In this document: in pieces, positions 8,107 to 16,737 of the stretch
Numbering within the stretch: the stretch's first letter is position 1
Layout of the letters: every line of letters starts with the position of its first letter
Translations under genes and position numbers: made by a program
Notes under the pieces: generated by a model
The model's input: the letters and a program-made list of their open reading frames with translations, nothing else
Told to the model about the DNA's origin: nothing
The model's database searches: none
Assembly: GCF_002022665.1 (NCBI RefSeq)
Contig: NZ_CP019788.1
Location: forward strand, 1,137,501 to 1,201,500
Direction: 5' to 3'
DNA: 64,000 bases
From: Bartonella sp. JB63
Lineage (GTDB): Bacteria; Pseudomonadota; Alphaproteobacteria; Rhizobiales; Rhizobiaceae

Positions 8107-9012
8107 ATGCTATACGAAAAAGATTCAGAGAAATTAGACGCGCCTCATACAACTCCTTCCTCATTTATTATCAAATTTCCTGATAGAGAAGTTTTGTTTG
8201 CCAAACGAGCTCAACGCTTTACAGATTTAGCCACCACTCACTCTGCTAAAAATACCCTTCTCTTTTTAGCTAATTTTTGCACAGTCCAACAAAAATTAGT
8301 CGAACGATTTAAAGATTTTTCCAGTGCACTTGCTCGTTTTGGTGCTCTTTCGACTCCTTTTATTGATCGAGAAAAGATATTAGAATTGGGGTTTTATGAA
8401 AGTGTTGTGCATGATTTTTTAAACAATATGTCAACGTATAGTCTCTCCACAAAACAAAAAGAAGCTTTAAACACAACGCATCTTCAAAAAGATCAATGGC
8501 GTCTCTGGGGAAATAATATACTTCATTGTAAAATTCCTCCAAAACAAGCAGGAGAACATCTTTTTATCACTGGTGTTTTACAAATTATTTATTCTCTGGC
8601 TGCTTCACAGCTCAATTCTCAAATTGTAAAGCTGCAACAACAGAATCTGTGCCCTGCCTGCAGAGGAATACATTCAGCAAGTATTATTATTGATGAAGGA
8701 CTAAAAGAAGAAAGCACACGATTTTGTTCATGTCTTTATTGTGGCACCTTATGGCATTATCCACCTTTTCAGTGCACCTTTTGCGAATCAACTGAAAGCG
8801 TCTCTTGCTGCGATTTTAACAAAAGTTCAGAGACTGTTCTCGTTGAAACATGTCAGACATGTCAGCGTTCTTGCAAACAACTCGATCAACGTAAAAATCC
8901 GTCTTTGGAAGTTTTTGCTGATGATATCGCCTATACACTAGATCACATCTCGCAATCTCCTCTGCCTTTAAAGAAAGGAGCTTTTAATCCCTTTCTAATG
9001 GAATACACATAA
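8107..9012 (+). CDS. fdhE: Formate dehydrogenase accessory protein FdhE
   Basis: The 301-residue protein ends in the FdhE rubredoxin-like half with four CxxC pairs: CPAC (182-185), CLYC (209-212), CTFC (223-226) and CQTC (249-252), followed by the conserved LEVFADDIAYTLDHI ending. FdhE binds the formate dehydrogenase catalytic subunit and iron and is needed for activity or maturation. No fdh subunit or fdhD gene is in this window, so the gene stands alone between core genes and the phage block. AAAGAGGG precedes the ATG. Confidence 0.93.
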   Translation: MLYEKDSEKLDAPHTTPSSFIIKFPDREVLFAKRAQRFTDLATTHSAKNTLLFLANFCTVQQKLVERFKDFSSALARFGALSTPFIDREKILELGFYESVVHDFLNNMSTYSLSTKQKEALNTTHLQKDQWRLWGNNILHCKIPPKQAGEHLFITGVLQIIYSLAASQLNSQIVKLQQQNLCPACRGIHSASIIIDEGLKEESTRFCSCLYCGTLWHYPPFQCTFCESTESVSCCDFNKSSETVLVETCQTCQRSCKQLDQRKNPSLEVFADDIAYTLDHISQSPLPLKKGAFNPFLMEYT

Positions 9013-9173
9013 TTTACTGAGAATGAATAACACACTATGAATAAAGCTGACTTCTCTTTCTCTGAGAAGAAGGTTCACATCATTGAAAAACATACCATCA
9101 TTGGGAAATGCCTAATATCCTTGAGCAAAATTTTCGCTCAATATATTAAATATTAATATATTAAATTGAGGTC

Positions 9174-9623
9174 TTAAAAATGATGGCGCCCTTTATTATT
9201 TCCTTCACTTTTTTCCTGTTCACTGAGAAGACAATCACGAAATAAAAAATAATTTCCATCTCCTGGACGAATGATTTTTATACATTTTTTCTTAACATCA
9301 TCGGAGGAATGTCCCCACATTTTGCGCGTTGCAAAAAAAGCCTCACTCTCTAAATTAAAGCAGCGTAGATAAACTTGTTCCACCATATCGGGTGTAGCTA
9401 AAGCAGCGATTTCTTTGCAATAAACACGAAAATCAAATGTTGGAATAACTAATTTAACGGGGTCTTCTTGTACGCTCTCTTGTTTGAAAAAAAAGTAACT
9501 GAGAATCGTTTTCACCACAAAACCAAAAGTCAGCACACAAAAAAGAACGATACAAACAAAAGACATTTTTTTATATAATTTTTTGCGATAGGATTTTCGT
9601 CTTGCGCGGAGTCTTTTTTCCAT
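9174..9623 (-). CDS. Small inner-membrane protein with paired cysteines, unknown
   Basis: A start at 9623 is supported by AAAGGA about 8 bases upstream, giving about 149 residues; the open frame extends to 9686. A very basic N-terminus (MEKRLRARRKSYRKK) precedes one transmembrane helix (SFVCIVLFCVLTFGFVVKTIL). The rest is periplasmic with cysteines in YCKEI, RCFNLE, KKCIKII and RDCLLS. It lies just left of the phage lysis genes, and I cannot tell whether it belongs to the host or the phage block. No family is recognised. Confidence 0.7.
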   Translation of the reverse strand: MEKRLRARRKSYRKKLYKKMSFVCIVLFCVLTFGFVVKTILSYFFFKQESVQEDPVKLVIPTFDFRVYCKEIAALATPDMVEQVYLRCFNLESEAFFATRKMWGHSSDDVKKKCIKIIRPGDGNYFLFRDCLLSEQEKSEGNNKGRHHF

Positions 9624-10002
9624 AAACAGCGTATCCTTTACTCTACCGAGAGAACAAAGCTTATTTGAGAAGACAATTTTGAACAAAATAAAAAGTCATT
9701 ATCAATTGTCTGACATCAAAAAGCAACCTTTCATTCATTTCAAGAAAGAAACCTTTCTGTTTTTCTCAGGCTAAAATTTCTTCTTATGATAAATGATAAA
9801 ATCGTCTTGCTCTTTTTATCTTTTTTAATTTCGCAAATTTTTATCAGCATCATAAAAAAACACACTGCTTTATTCTCTTCCCTAAAAAAATTAACAAAAG
9901 CAGAGAATAAAGTGACCAAAATATTGGTGTTTTTCATTTTCATTTCTTTTTTACTCTAGCTGTCTAGCCTTCCCCTGCAGATCAGTTTTTTCGTTTTTAT
10001 GA
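9624..10002. other. Left boundary of the phage structural cluster
   Basis: About 380 bases separate the lysis genes from the small membrane-protein gene. A 67-codon open frame (9740-9943, minus) is K/F-rich, lacks a ribosome binding site and resembles no family. No integrase and no tRNA-derived attachment site are visible here. Confidence 0.5.
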
Positions 10003-10215
10003 TCACCAACATTTCTGTTTTTTTCCAAAATGGTCTGTTTCTACAATCCAGCGGGATAACAAAGGTTCCGTTTTAACCAAATTTGCAGGTTTATTAATAG
10101 TCGGAGGCTTGCTCCATCCTATGCAAGAGAATGGTACACTCCTTTGGCATCCCCCCAAGAGCACGACAGAGGTTAAAAGGGGAAAGAGCAAAAGTCTCAA
10201 CATTAATTTTCTCAC
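10003..10215 (-). CDS. Rz1-like outer-membrane spanin lipoprotein
   Basis: The 70-residue product begins GTG (ATG alternative at 10203). It has a lipoprotein signal ending in the lipobox LLGGC and a short mature part with a CIGW block and a C-terminal KKQKCW. That is the layout of the small Rz1-like proteins found in alphaproteobacterial phage lysis cassettes. It overlaps the preceding Rz-like gene by 122 bases in another frame, as o-spanin genes typically do. With the Rz-like partner it should bridge inner and outer membranes and complete lysis. Confidence 0.75.
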   Translation of the reverse strand: MRKLMLRLLLFPLLTSVVLLGGCQRSVPFSCIGWSKPPTINKPANLVKTEPLLSRWIVETDHFGKKQKCW

Positions 10216-10345
10216 GATTTTGAAGAGCTGACATCGCTTGCATTAAGGACCTTGTCCGTTCAAAAGAACGTCCATAAAAAAAGCTACTCAATGCAATAAT
10301 AATTATTAAAAGCGCCACAAAGCTCCATCGAAATAAAAAAACCAC
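10094..10345 (-). CDS. Rz-like inner-membrane spanin
   Basis: This 83-residue protein has one N-terminal transmembrane helix (FVALLIIIIALSSFFYG), a short helical linker, then FNLCRALGGMPKEC, resembling the DPYSLCxxLGGLPxxC end of alphaproteobacterial phage Rz-like proteins. Its GTG start shares one base with the lysozyme stop (TAGTG), so it is translationally coupled to it. It pairs with the nested Rz1-like lipoprotein. It is shorter than lambda Rz, and the call depends on the paired arrangement. Confidence 0.72.
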   Translation of the reverse strand: MVFLFRWSFVALLIIIIALSSFFYGRSFERTRSLMQAMSALQNREKINVETFALSPFNLCRALGGMPKECTILLHRMEQASDY

Positions 10346-11004
10346 TATTGTTCTTTCCCTACTGTCTTAATATACAAGATGGTACCCAAAATGACGGCTA
10401 AAATCATAATGCCCGCTAGAGCCCATTGTACAGGACCTTGTCCTGTAACAAACCCTGTAAGACCTGAAAAAGATGCAATTAATGGCGCAAAGACTTCTGC
10501 TCTGAAAAAAAGAGCTTTCTCCGCTATTTCCACTTTCTGATAATTAGAAGAAACATAAGCTCCTTTGGCCCATAAACCAGCCTCAGCTGCTCGTCGATGC
10601 ACAAGCCCTTGCAAACGTTTTCCGCCTGCTTTTGTCCATTTTTGCAATTCAGCTGGTACAGCTTCATACTCTCCTTTATTCAATTTTCTTAAGAGTGTAG
10701 AATTGCAAAAGGCCTCTATTCCTACATTATAACAAAAAGACACAAGAGCTGCAAATTGTTCATCGGTTAAGGGCTGTTTCACCTTGCGTTCCACGGTTCG
10801 CTCGAATTGGCTTAAATCTTTTCGAAGCAAAGCTTCTGCTTCAAGATGGGTGATTTCCATACCATCTTTCACAACAGGTTCTCCTGCTTGCACTGTATGA
10901 CCATAGCCTATTGTCAACACACCAACAGCATCTTGATAAGCTTTTAAGCGTAATCCTTCCCATTGTTTAATAAGTGCAAGTCCTTCTTTTGATATTTTAC
11001 GCAT
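10345..11004 (-). CDS. GH24 phage lysozyme with C-terminal membrane segment
   Basis: The N-terminal 150 residues are a T4-type lysozyme with the catalytic triad at the expected spacing: E16 in QWEG, D25 in YQDAVG and T31 in LTIGYGHT. It hydrolyses the MurNAc-GlcNAc bond. Unlike soluble T4 lysozyme it continues into about 60 residues ending with a clear transmembrane helix (WALAGIMILAVILGTILYI, about 190-212). There is no N-terminal signal-anchor and no separate holin gene in the cluster, so the tail may anchor the enzyme or help membrane disruption; that is inference. It is the endolysin of the structural cluster. Confidence 0.92.
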   Translation of the reverse strand: MRKISKEGLALIKQWEGLRLKAYQDAVGVLTIGYGHTVQAGEPVVKDGMEITHLEAEALLRKDLSQFERTVERKVKQPLTDEQFAALVSFCYNVGIEAFCNSTLLRKLNKGEYEAVPAELQKWTKAGGKRLQGLVHRRAAEAGLWAKGAYVSSNYQKVEIAEKALFFRAEVFAPLIASFSGLTGFVTGQGPVQWALAGIMILAVILGTILYIKTVGKEQ

Positions 11005-11125
11005 TTTTCTGATTCCATAAAATGGCTTGGGTGGTGAAGATCGTGAAGATCAATGTATCTCTTCTTCATTATACATGATGAAGGAGACACTTAATTATCC
11101 GCTTAATCCTTTTCACTTTTGGAAA

Positions 11126-11377
11126 TCACCCTGCTTTTTCTGATAAAAAATTATTATCTTTTATGATTGTTGTCAATTTTTCTTCTAACGCTGTAACACG
11201 CTGTGAAAGGTTTGTATAATTTGTTTGCTGTTTTTTATCTTCACGCCTGACCTCTTGAGACATTTGCTTTAACAAAGCATTTAAAGGGGCATGCCCCATT
11301 CTCCCACTGGCGTAGAGAACAACACGAATATAATTAGGATCATCGATATCAGCGATTGAAAATGGAAATAATGCCAT
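11126..11377 (-). CDS. Small phage protein with C-terminal coiled coil, unknown
   Basis: The 83-residue product has a globular N-terminal half (SIADIDDPNYIRVVLYASGRMGHAP) and a heptad-like C-terminal helix (LSQRVTALEEKLTTIIKD). It lies between the tail collar gene and the lysozyme gene, on the same strand. It may be a tail-fibre accessory protein, but no function can be assigned. Confidence 0.6.
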   Translation of the reverse strand: MALFPFSIADIDDPNYIRVVLYASGRMGHAPLNALLKQMSQEVRREDKKQQTNYTNLSQRVTALEEKLTTIIKDNNFLSEKAG

Positions 11378-11552
11378 TTTACTCTCTCCCTTTTCGCCTA
11401 TGTAATCAATATGTCGTGATGAAAATAGAGAAAATTTTCATCACTTCTTTTTTCCATTGTCGTGTTTTCAAGATTTACCTACACTTATATTTATTTTGCC
11501 TCTCTCCCACGAAGCAACGAAAACACTTTGAAGTTTTTGAGAACGAAAAATT

Positions 11553-12533
11553 TTATACCTTAATGGCATAAATAACAGCCATATTCTTAGGACGTGTTTC
11601 CTCTTCCCCTGTTTTATTGAGGATTATTTCGTGGGTATGTTCTCCTGCAGAATCTGTATACCTTGTTTCTGGGTCTCTATGTCTGATAAGGCCTCCCCCT
11701 CCTTGTATATCATTCCTCTCCTTACTCATTACAAATGAGTGCTTATGTTGTCCTGCTTTATTTGTTTTTCCCGTATGGGTATGGGATTCAAAAGAATCTT
11801 TTTGCTCACTTCCCAAAACACGATTTTTATCAATCCCTCTTTCACTGTCCAATCCCCGTAAAAACATGCCACGAAAATCGGGGACATTAAAGGTTGTTGT
11901 GCCATCTCCTTTTCCCCAAACTTCTCCAATAGCTTCAAAAAGGCTAGCATATTCCTCTCGTACATAAGCTTTACCATCACATAACAGCCATTCGGTGGGG
12001 ATTTTTTCCATTGCAAAGCAAGCAATAAACCCTGAAGGAAAACTGACTTTAGGGATAATAACGGTTGGATTTGTTAAATACCATCCTTCTCCATTTCCTT
12101 CACCGATTCCAGAATAATAGATGAGCTCATAAAGCCCTCCCTTTTGCATTTCCCCACCGGTTAAAGGCTTGAGCCCTTCTTGTGTTCCTTTATAAATCAA
12201 CTGAGAAGACAACTGATTTAAGACAACACTTGTTGCTCCCACATTGGTTTCTTGAGATTTGAATCGGAGCACAATACCATTTTGATAAGCTGCATAAGGA
12301 ACCTTAGTGGTCAAGTGAATAGAAGTTTTACTCTCGCTCTTTTCTTCGGTCGTTATAGTGAATTTAACCTCAACCGTTCCCCCGATATCAGATAAATATT
12401 CTTTGACGCGCTGCATCATTGCTCGAGCACTATCATTCACTGAACTCGGAGGTTGTCCTTCAGCCCAGTTGATTATTTCGTCGGAACGAGCATTTTCGGC
12501 TGCGACAAGAGACCAATCATAAATCGAGCTCAT
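11553..12533 (-). CDS. Phage tail collar domain protein
   Basis: The 326-residue protein has an N-terminal segment common to podovirus tail fibres (INWAEGQPPSSVNDSARAMM). Its C-terminal half is a tail collar domain (WLLCDGKAY, TTTFNVPDFRGMFLRGLD). Repeated HxH pairs follow (SHTHTG, QHKHSF, EHTHEI) that would bind metal in a fibre tip, ending PKNMAVIYAIKV. It is probably the distal receptor-binding tail protein. It overlaps the upstream S74-domain gene by 4 bases. Confidence 0.9.
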   Translation of the reverse strand: MSSIYDWSLVAAENARSDEIINWAEGQPPSSVNDSARAMMQRVKEYLSDIGGTVEVKFTITTEEKSESKTSIHLTTKVPYAAYQNGIVLRFKSQETNVGATSVVLNQLSSQLIYKGTQEGLKPLTGGEMQKGGLYELIYYSGIGEGNGEGWYLTNPTVIIPKVSFPSGFIACFAMEKIPTEWLLCDGKAYVREEYASLFEAIGEVWGKGDGTTTFNVPDFRGMFLRGLDSERGIDKNRVLGSEQKDSFESHTHTGKTNKAGQHKHSFVMSKERNDIQGGGGLIRHRDPETRYTDSAGEHTHEIILNKTGEEETRPKNMAVIYAIKV

Positions 12534-13654
12534 AGAATCTGTCCTTTTTGTGAAACACTAAACCAAGAAAAGAAAGAAGAGAAAAAGGCAAAGAATTTTT
12601 TCTTTGGTTTTTTAACCTTTTCCAATCCAAAGCCGAGTGTGTTATAATTCACGTGTAATAAATGTGTTTTTATATTCATATAAACAGCATCAGGTTTCAA
12701 ACGAATGAGATCTTGAGCAAGAACTCCACGATAGCGTTGTGGATTTCCTTTATAATTAAATTCATAGAGGGGATAGCCATTTTTTTCCCCTATGGGGACG
12801 ATATTTTCTTTAACTTTTACATCGGAAAGACCAATAATGCCTTTCAACAAGCCAAGCACCCGCTGTGCATCATGCAAAGGATCTTTTATAGTCGAAGGCG
12901 TAGTTATGGTTTCTCCTGTTTTTGTGCCATAGCTACTGGCTGCTTTGGTTCCAAGATTCAGTAATCTCTCTAATTGGTTCCAAGCTTGATTATCTTGTTC
13001 GAACCATTTTTCTCTCTCTACATCCAAAGCATGCTGCTGATTTGCATCCTGCACCATTCCTCCTTTTAAAGCATTGTTTTGAGCATTGCTTTGTCCTTGA
13101 TAAAAATTATTGGCTGCATTCACCTGATTTTGCATCGAACGATCAATCATCTGATTAGCGTTGAGCATATGATTGACATCATGATTATATTGTTGTGCGG
13201 TTGCCTGAGTTGCTAATGCCCCCAATGCATCGGTAAGCACACCGGTATGTGCTCCAGAGCCGTAGCGTCCTGCTCCCGCCATAGATTGGTTGACAACATC
13301 GGAAGTTTTATTCAGTGCATTGCTAAGAGCATTATTAAATTTGCTATTATTGCCCATCCAATTTCCAGCGGCCATATCTGAAAGATTTTGTGCACTTTTT
13401 GTCGGTGCTTTAAGCCACTCATTAAGCGCCGAATTATTATACTGATTGGCTGCATTTTCTAGACCCTGTAGAGCATTTTGTGTTGTCTCACTTAAACCGG
13501 CATGGCGTTCTCCTTGATAGACATTTCCCTCAATACCTTTATTATACAAATTGAGGGCTTCAACACTTGCCTGTTTTAAAATATCCTCTGCCCATGAGGG
13601 AGGAGCGTTCGTTTGTGTCGTTGTTTGAACTTGAGGACTTTTCCGTCTGCTCAT
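12530..13654 (-). CDS. Phage tail/ejection protein with S74 chaperone-type C-terminus
   Basis: The 374-residue protein is Asn/Gln/Ala-rich with repeated short helices over residues about 20-240, typical of internal or tail-tip proteins. It ends with a Peptidase_S74-like block (SDVKVKENI, GYPLYEFNYKG, YRGVLAQDLIRLKPDAV). S74 domains assist trimer folding and may cleave themselves off. AAAGG about 10 bases upstream supports the start at 13654, although this leaves a 95-base overlap with the gene before it. It is likely part of the tail tube or a DNA-ejection protein. Confidence 0.82.
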   Translation of the reverse strand: MSRRKSPQVQTTTQTNAPPSWAEDILKQASVEALNLYNKGIEGNVYQGERHAGLSETTQNALQGLENAANQYNNSALNEWLKAPTKSAQNLSDMAAGNWMGNNSKFNNALSNALNKTSDVVNQSMAGAGRYGSGAHTGVLTDALGALATQATAQQYNHDVNHMLNANQMIDRSMQNQVNAANNFYQGQSNAQNNALKGGMVQDANQQHALDVEREKWFEQDNQAWNQLERLLNLGTKAASSYGTKTGETITTPSTIKDPLHDAQRVLGLLKGIIGLSDVKVKENIVPIGEKNGYPLYEFNYKGNPQRYRGVLAQDLIRLKPDAVYMNIKTHLLHVNYNTLGFGLEKVKKPKKKFFAFFSSFFSWFSVSQKGQIL

Positions 13655-14141
13655 GCGTTAAAACCTTTCTATAATGAATAAGATTGATGGCATATCCGTG
13701 ATGAACAAGTATTTTTGCCCACCCAGATCTTCCTAGTGTCAAAATTTCATCAGCATCGATAGTACGTGCCCATTGTTCGAGTTGATCAATCAATGGAACC
13801 AGTTTCACCCCTCCTTGACCAGCAAGATCTAAGATCACAACACGTTTTTTTCCATCATGTGTTCTTTCAATTTTAGTGACCACAAAAGCACTAAATTCAG
13901 TTTTGTTTTTTAAGATCAACCACAACTGTGTTTTTCCAGCAATGATCTCTTCAGCCATATGCTTCAAACACACATCATGAGGAAATCGTCGAACATATTT
14001 CCGCATAGCCGCATTAATAGCTTCTCGATAGAGAGCTATTTTTTCCCAAGACCACTGATGCGTAGGATGAAGAGAATAAAAATCCTTATTTTCCGACTGC
14101 CGTATCATAATTCTGGCTTTTTTAGCCTTCTTCCAGCGCAT
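13560..14141 (-). CDS. Phage GNAT-fold-like protein
   Basis: This 193-residue protein has a GNAT-like core: beta strands TQLWLILKN and SAFVVTKIE, then VVILDLAGQGG, a helix LIDQLEQWARTIDADEILTL, and GRSGWAKILVHHGY. Proteins of this form occur between head-completion and tail genes in alphaproteobacterial podovirus-like clusters and are sometimes called acyltransferases, but an enzymatic role is not shown. Its last 95 bases overlap the start of the S74-domain gene. GCGGGGGT precedes the start. Confidence 0.72.
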   Translation of the reverse strand: MRWKKAKKARIMIRQSENKDFYSLHPTHQWSWEKIALYREAINAAMRKYVRRFPHDVCLKHMAEEIIAGKTQLWLILKNKTEFSAFVVTKIERTHDGKKRVVILDLAGQGGVKLVPLIDQLEQWARTIDADEILTLGRSGWAKILVHHGYAINLIHYRKVLTHEQTEKSSSSNNDTNERSSLMGRGYFKTGKC

Positions 14142-14489
14142 GACACCCCCGCTTCTTAACCCTTTTACTCTGCTTTCGCTAGAAATCCCTGTGTTGCTAT
14201 ACTCAACACATACTTATCCTCAAAACATATCTCACTGTTCATCCAGAGCATTTCTACTGTTCACAACGATAATCCTGCTCAGCCTCTTTCAGTGCATGGG
14301 GAAAAACAACATACAACACTAAAAAACCAGCAATCCACAACCTTTGCCCATTGCCCACGTCTATTGTTCTACTTCTTACATGTTACCTTTATTGAATTAC
14401 TTACCGTATCAAACTCCTGCCCTCAGCACACGCACCACATTGACCCTTTGTTCTGGCAGGCTAACACATTTAGTTATTTTGAGGCATGC
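14142..14489. other. Non-coding gap inside the structural cluster
   Basis: About 350 bases break an otherwise tightly packed operon. I find no minus-strand gene. A short stem GTGTTG/CAACAC lies near 14193. The plus-strand open frame over this region is an antisense shadow. Confidence 0.5.
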
Positions 14490-15953
14490 TTAACGCATAC
14501 CGGCAGATCGCAACTCAACATCGAATCCAGTCACGTGAGACCAATTAACCCCTTCCGGTATCCGAAGCTTAAAACGATAAAACCGTGCTCTAGCACGAGA
14601 ATGAATTTGCCCTGTATGTGCAGAAGGTTGTCTTTCTGGCAACCAAACAGTTTCTTCTTCAAGAGCTTGACGAAAACGCATACCAATCGACAAGTAAAAT
14701 GTTTCACTATTCACCTGAGGCATAATATTTTTCACCCGAGTCATCATGCCATCCGTCTGTCCCATTTCTTGCGAGGTCACCACACAAGCCATAGGAGGGC
14801 CGGAAAATGATCCGAGCCTACCTTCATGATCGAAAGCTCCTAAAATTGGTGTTTCATTTTCCCACACTTTACTATCAAGAGAAAAAGGTAAATCATCCAA
14901 ACTTTCTGAAACCCGATCAAGCCCTTCTAAAGTATATCCGGCCAGAAAAATAGGTAAAATTATTTTGATATTTACCGTCGCTTTTGTCCACTTTTGTAAT
15001 CCCCAATCATAAATCAGCAGGATCCGTTCTTCGATCATTTCATCAGCATCGATAATCCAATAAACCCGATTGTAAACGCCATCGATTGCAGCACTCAAAG
15101 TGGACAATTGGTTCTCTGAGGTTTCTGCCACCATGGTTCGATCCACCTTTTCGAATCCAATGGGAGTAATCCGTCCATCGGTTGTAATTTGATAAAAACC
15201 TCCATCATCGGCAAAGAAAGCAAGATCCCCACGGCAAACGATTGATTCAGCATTCTTTGCTCCGCGTTTATCATGTATTTTTTGAAAACTGAAGATAATT
15301 TTAGATCCTGGGATAAAAGAGCCTGCATAAATTGCAGAACGCATAAAGATTAGCGGATTTGTTGTTTCAGTTGCTCCTTGAACATATCCCCCATCAGGAA
15401 AATCTTGATAATCGCAGCTTTTCTTCCCTACAGTCCAAAACTCAGGATCATTTAGCCCAGACCAATGGACGCGTCTTGGATGTTCGGGTAATTTCATTAA
15501 ACAGACGAAATCACCCCAAACACGGACAATTCCTGCTTGTGGAGGATTCCCACCTAAATCTCTGAAATTTTCATCTTGATTAATATCAATGACTTGTGGT
15601 TTATTATTAGCATTAACAGCGATAACATAATCACCAAACAAAGCAAAAGACCAAGGTGCATCAACATTGGCAAAATAAGATTTACCTTTACCCGTGACAT
15701 CTTTCCACTGCAACGTTGTATTACTGAGCTGATAGATTTTTTTTTCTGTTCCAACAATAATCGATACACCATTTTTTGTTTTTACAGCGATAGCACCTAA
15801 AATAGCCTCCGGACAGGGCTCTGAAAATGAACTAAAACTTGGCATTGGAATATAAGATCCATCTGCAGGGAGTACATTAATAAGCTCATCGGTAAAGAGA
15901 CTATTGATATTAGCGACATCGGGACGATAATCCGCGATAGAGAAAAAAGTCAT
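14490..15953 (-). CDS. P22 gp10-like DNA stabilisation / tail hub protein
   Basis: The 487-residue protein reads as a beta-propeller: repeated strands such as GAIAVKTKNGVSIIVGT, GDYVIAVNANNKP and GDFVCLMKLPEHP, with the characteristic VHWSGLNDPEFWTVG segment. This is the pattern of the P22 gp10-type packaged-DNA stabilisation or tail-hub proteins of podovirus-like phages, which plug the portal after packaging. It directly abuts the adaptor gene (1 base apart), as expected for head-completion genes. Confidence 0.83.
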   Translation of the reverse strand: MTFFSIADYRPDVANINSLFTDELINVLPADGSYIPMPSFSSFSEPCPEAILGAIAVKTKNGVSIIVGTEKKIYQLSNTTLQWKDVTGKGKSYFANVDAPWSFALFGDYVIAVNANNKPQVIDINQDENFRDLGGNPPQAGIVRVWGDFVCLMKLPEHPRRVHWSGLNDPEFWTVGKKSCDYQDFPDGGYVQGATETTNPLIFMRSAIYAGSFIPGSKIIFSFQKIHDKRGAKNAESIVCRGDLAFFADDGGFYQITTDGRITPIGFEKVDRTMVAETSENQLSTLSAAIDGVYNRVYWIIDADEMIEERILLIYDWGLQKWTKATVNIKIILPIFLAGYTLEGLDRVSESLDDLPFSLDSKVWENETPILGAFDHEGRLGSFSGPPMACVVTSQEMGQTDGMMTRVKNIMPQVNSETFYLSIGMRFRQALEEETVWLPERQPSAHTGQIHSRARARFYRFKLRIPEGVNWSHVTGFDVELRSAGMR

Positions 15954-16673
15954 TTAAAACCCCGTTGAAAGAATATTAGAGCATCCTTCGCGACGTGATG
16001 TTTCGTACCGCAAGAATTGGAGCTGTTCTTGAAAATCCTTAAACGAAACAGTCGCATATTCAGGATCTTTGAGAATATTTTTATAGAGTTCGTATTTTGC
16101 TCGTGCTTTAATCAAATCGAAAGCATAAATAAACCAAGGGTTTTCATCCTGTAGGGTAAGGATATCAGAAAAGTGTGCTGATCTCCAAAAGAGGCGGACA
16201 GTTTCAACAGTGTTGGGTGTTGGGAAAAGTCCGATTTTTTGATCCAAAAAAGTATAGAATACGGGTATTCCTTGAACTAAATGGTTTTTTTTATATTCTT
16301 TTTGCCCCTTCTTCATCGACTTGTAGAGAAGGGGTATTGGCTTTGCTTTTTTTTGTTCGAGCACTAAAGACTCAATGACCATTTCTGTTTCAAGAAAGGT
16401 GGTATCTTCATATTCATACCATGTTTTTCCGCTTTGTGTTTTAAAGCTTATTTCTCTCATTTTATTGAAGAAGAAAGGTTCTCGTTCACACAAACGAAGA
16501 GCAGTTAAAATGGAATCTTGAATTTGGACAGAATATTCAGCTGTTGTATCATCGATTTCATCTTGAATTAGCGTTACCATTTGCTCAAATGTTTTGGCAT
16601 GACCTGAGAATTTTGTAACAAATGAATAGGATTTGGCGGTAGATTTTATCGAAGAATATTCAGGAATAGACAT
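15954..16673 (-). CDS. Head-tail adaptor protein (P22 gp4-like)
   Basis: This 239-residue, mostly helical protein has a conserved-looking N-terminal block (TLIQDEIDDTTAEYSVQIQDSILTALRLCER) and a FFFNKMREISF strand region. The middle section GIPVFYTFLDQKIGLFPTPN matches the IGLFPTP-like signature of phage adaptor proteins. It lies between the coat and gp10-like genes, the usual place of the ring that closes the portal. Sequence similarity was judged by eye. Confidence 0.78.
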   Translation of the reverse strand: MSIPEYSSIKSTAKSYSFVTKFSGHAKTFEQMVTLIQDEIDDTTAEYSVQIQDSILTALRLCEREPFFFNKMREISFKTQSGKTWYEYEDTTFLETEMVIESLVLEQKKAKPIPLLYKSMKKGQKEYKKNHLVQGIPVFYTFLDQKIGLFPTPNTVETVRLFWRSAHFSDILTLQDENPWFIYAFDLIKARAKYELYKNILKDPEYATVSFKDFQEQLQFLRYETSRREGCSNILSTGF

Positions 16674-16737
16674 AGGAATTCCTTTGTATTTTGGTTCCTC
16701 CCAAGGGTGCTAGTTGGGAGAGAACTTTAAAAAACTT

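Noticed and set aside
9740..9943. 67-codon minus frame at the left phage boundary
   Set aside because: AT-driven composition and no start signal; not part of any recognised lysis gene.
14292..14810. 172-codon plus frame opposite the gp10-like gene
   Set aside because: Antisense to a well supported gene, His/Thr-biased and without family resemblance.
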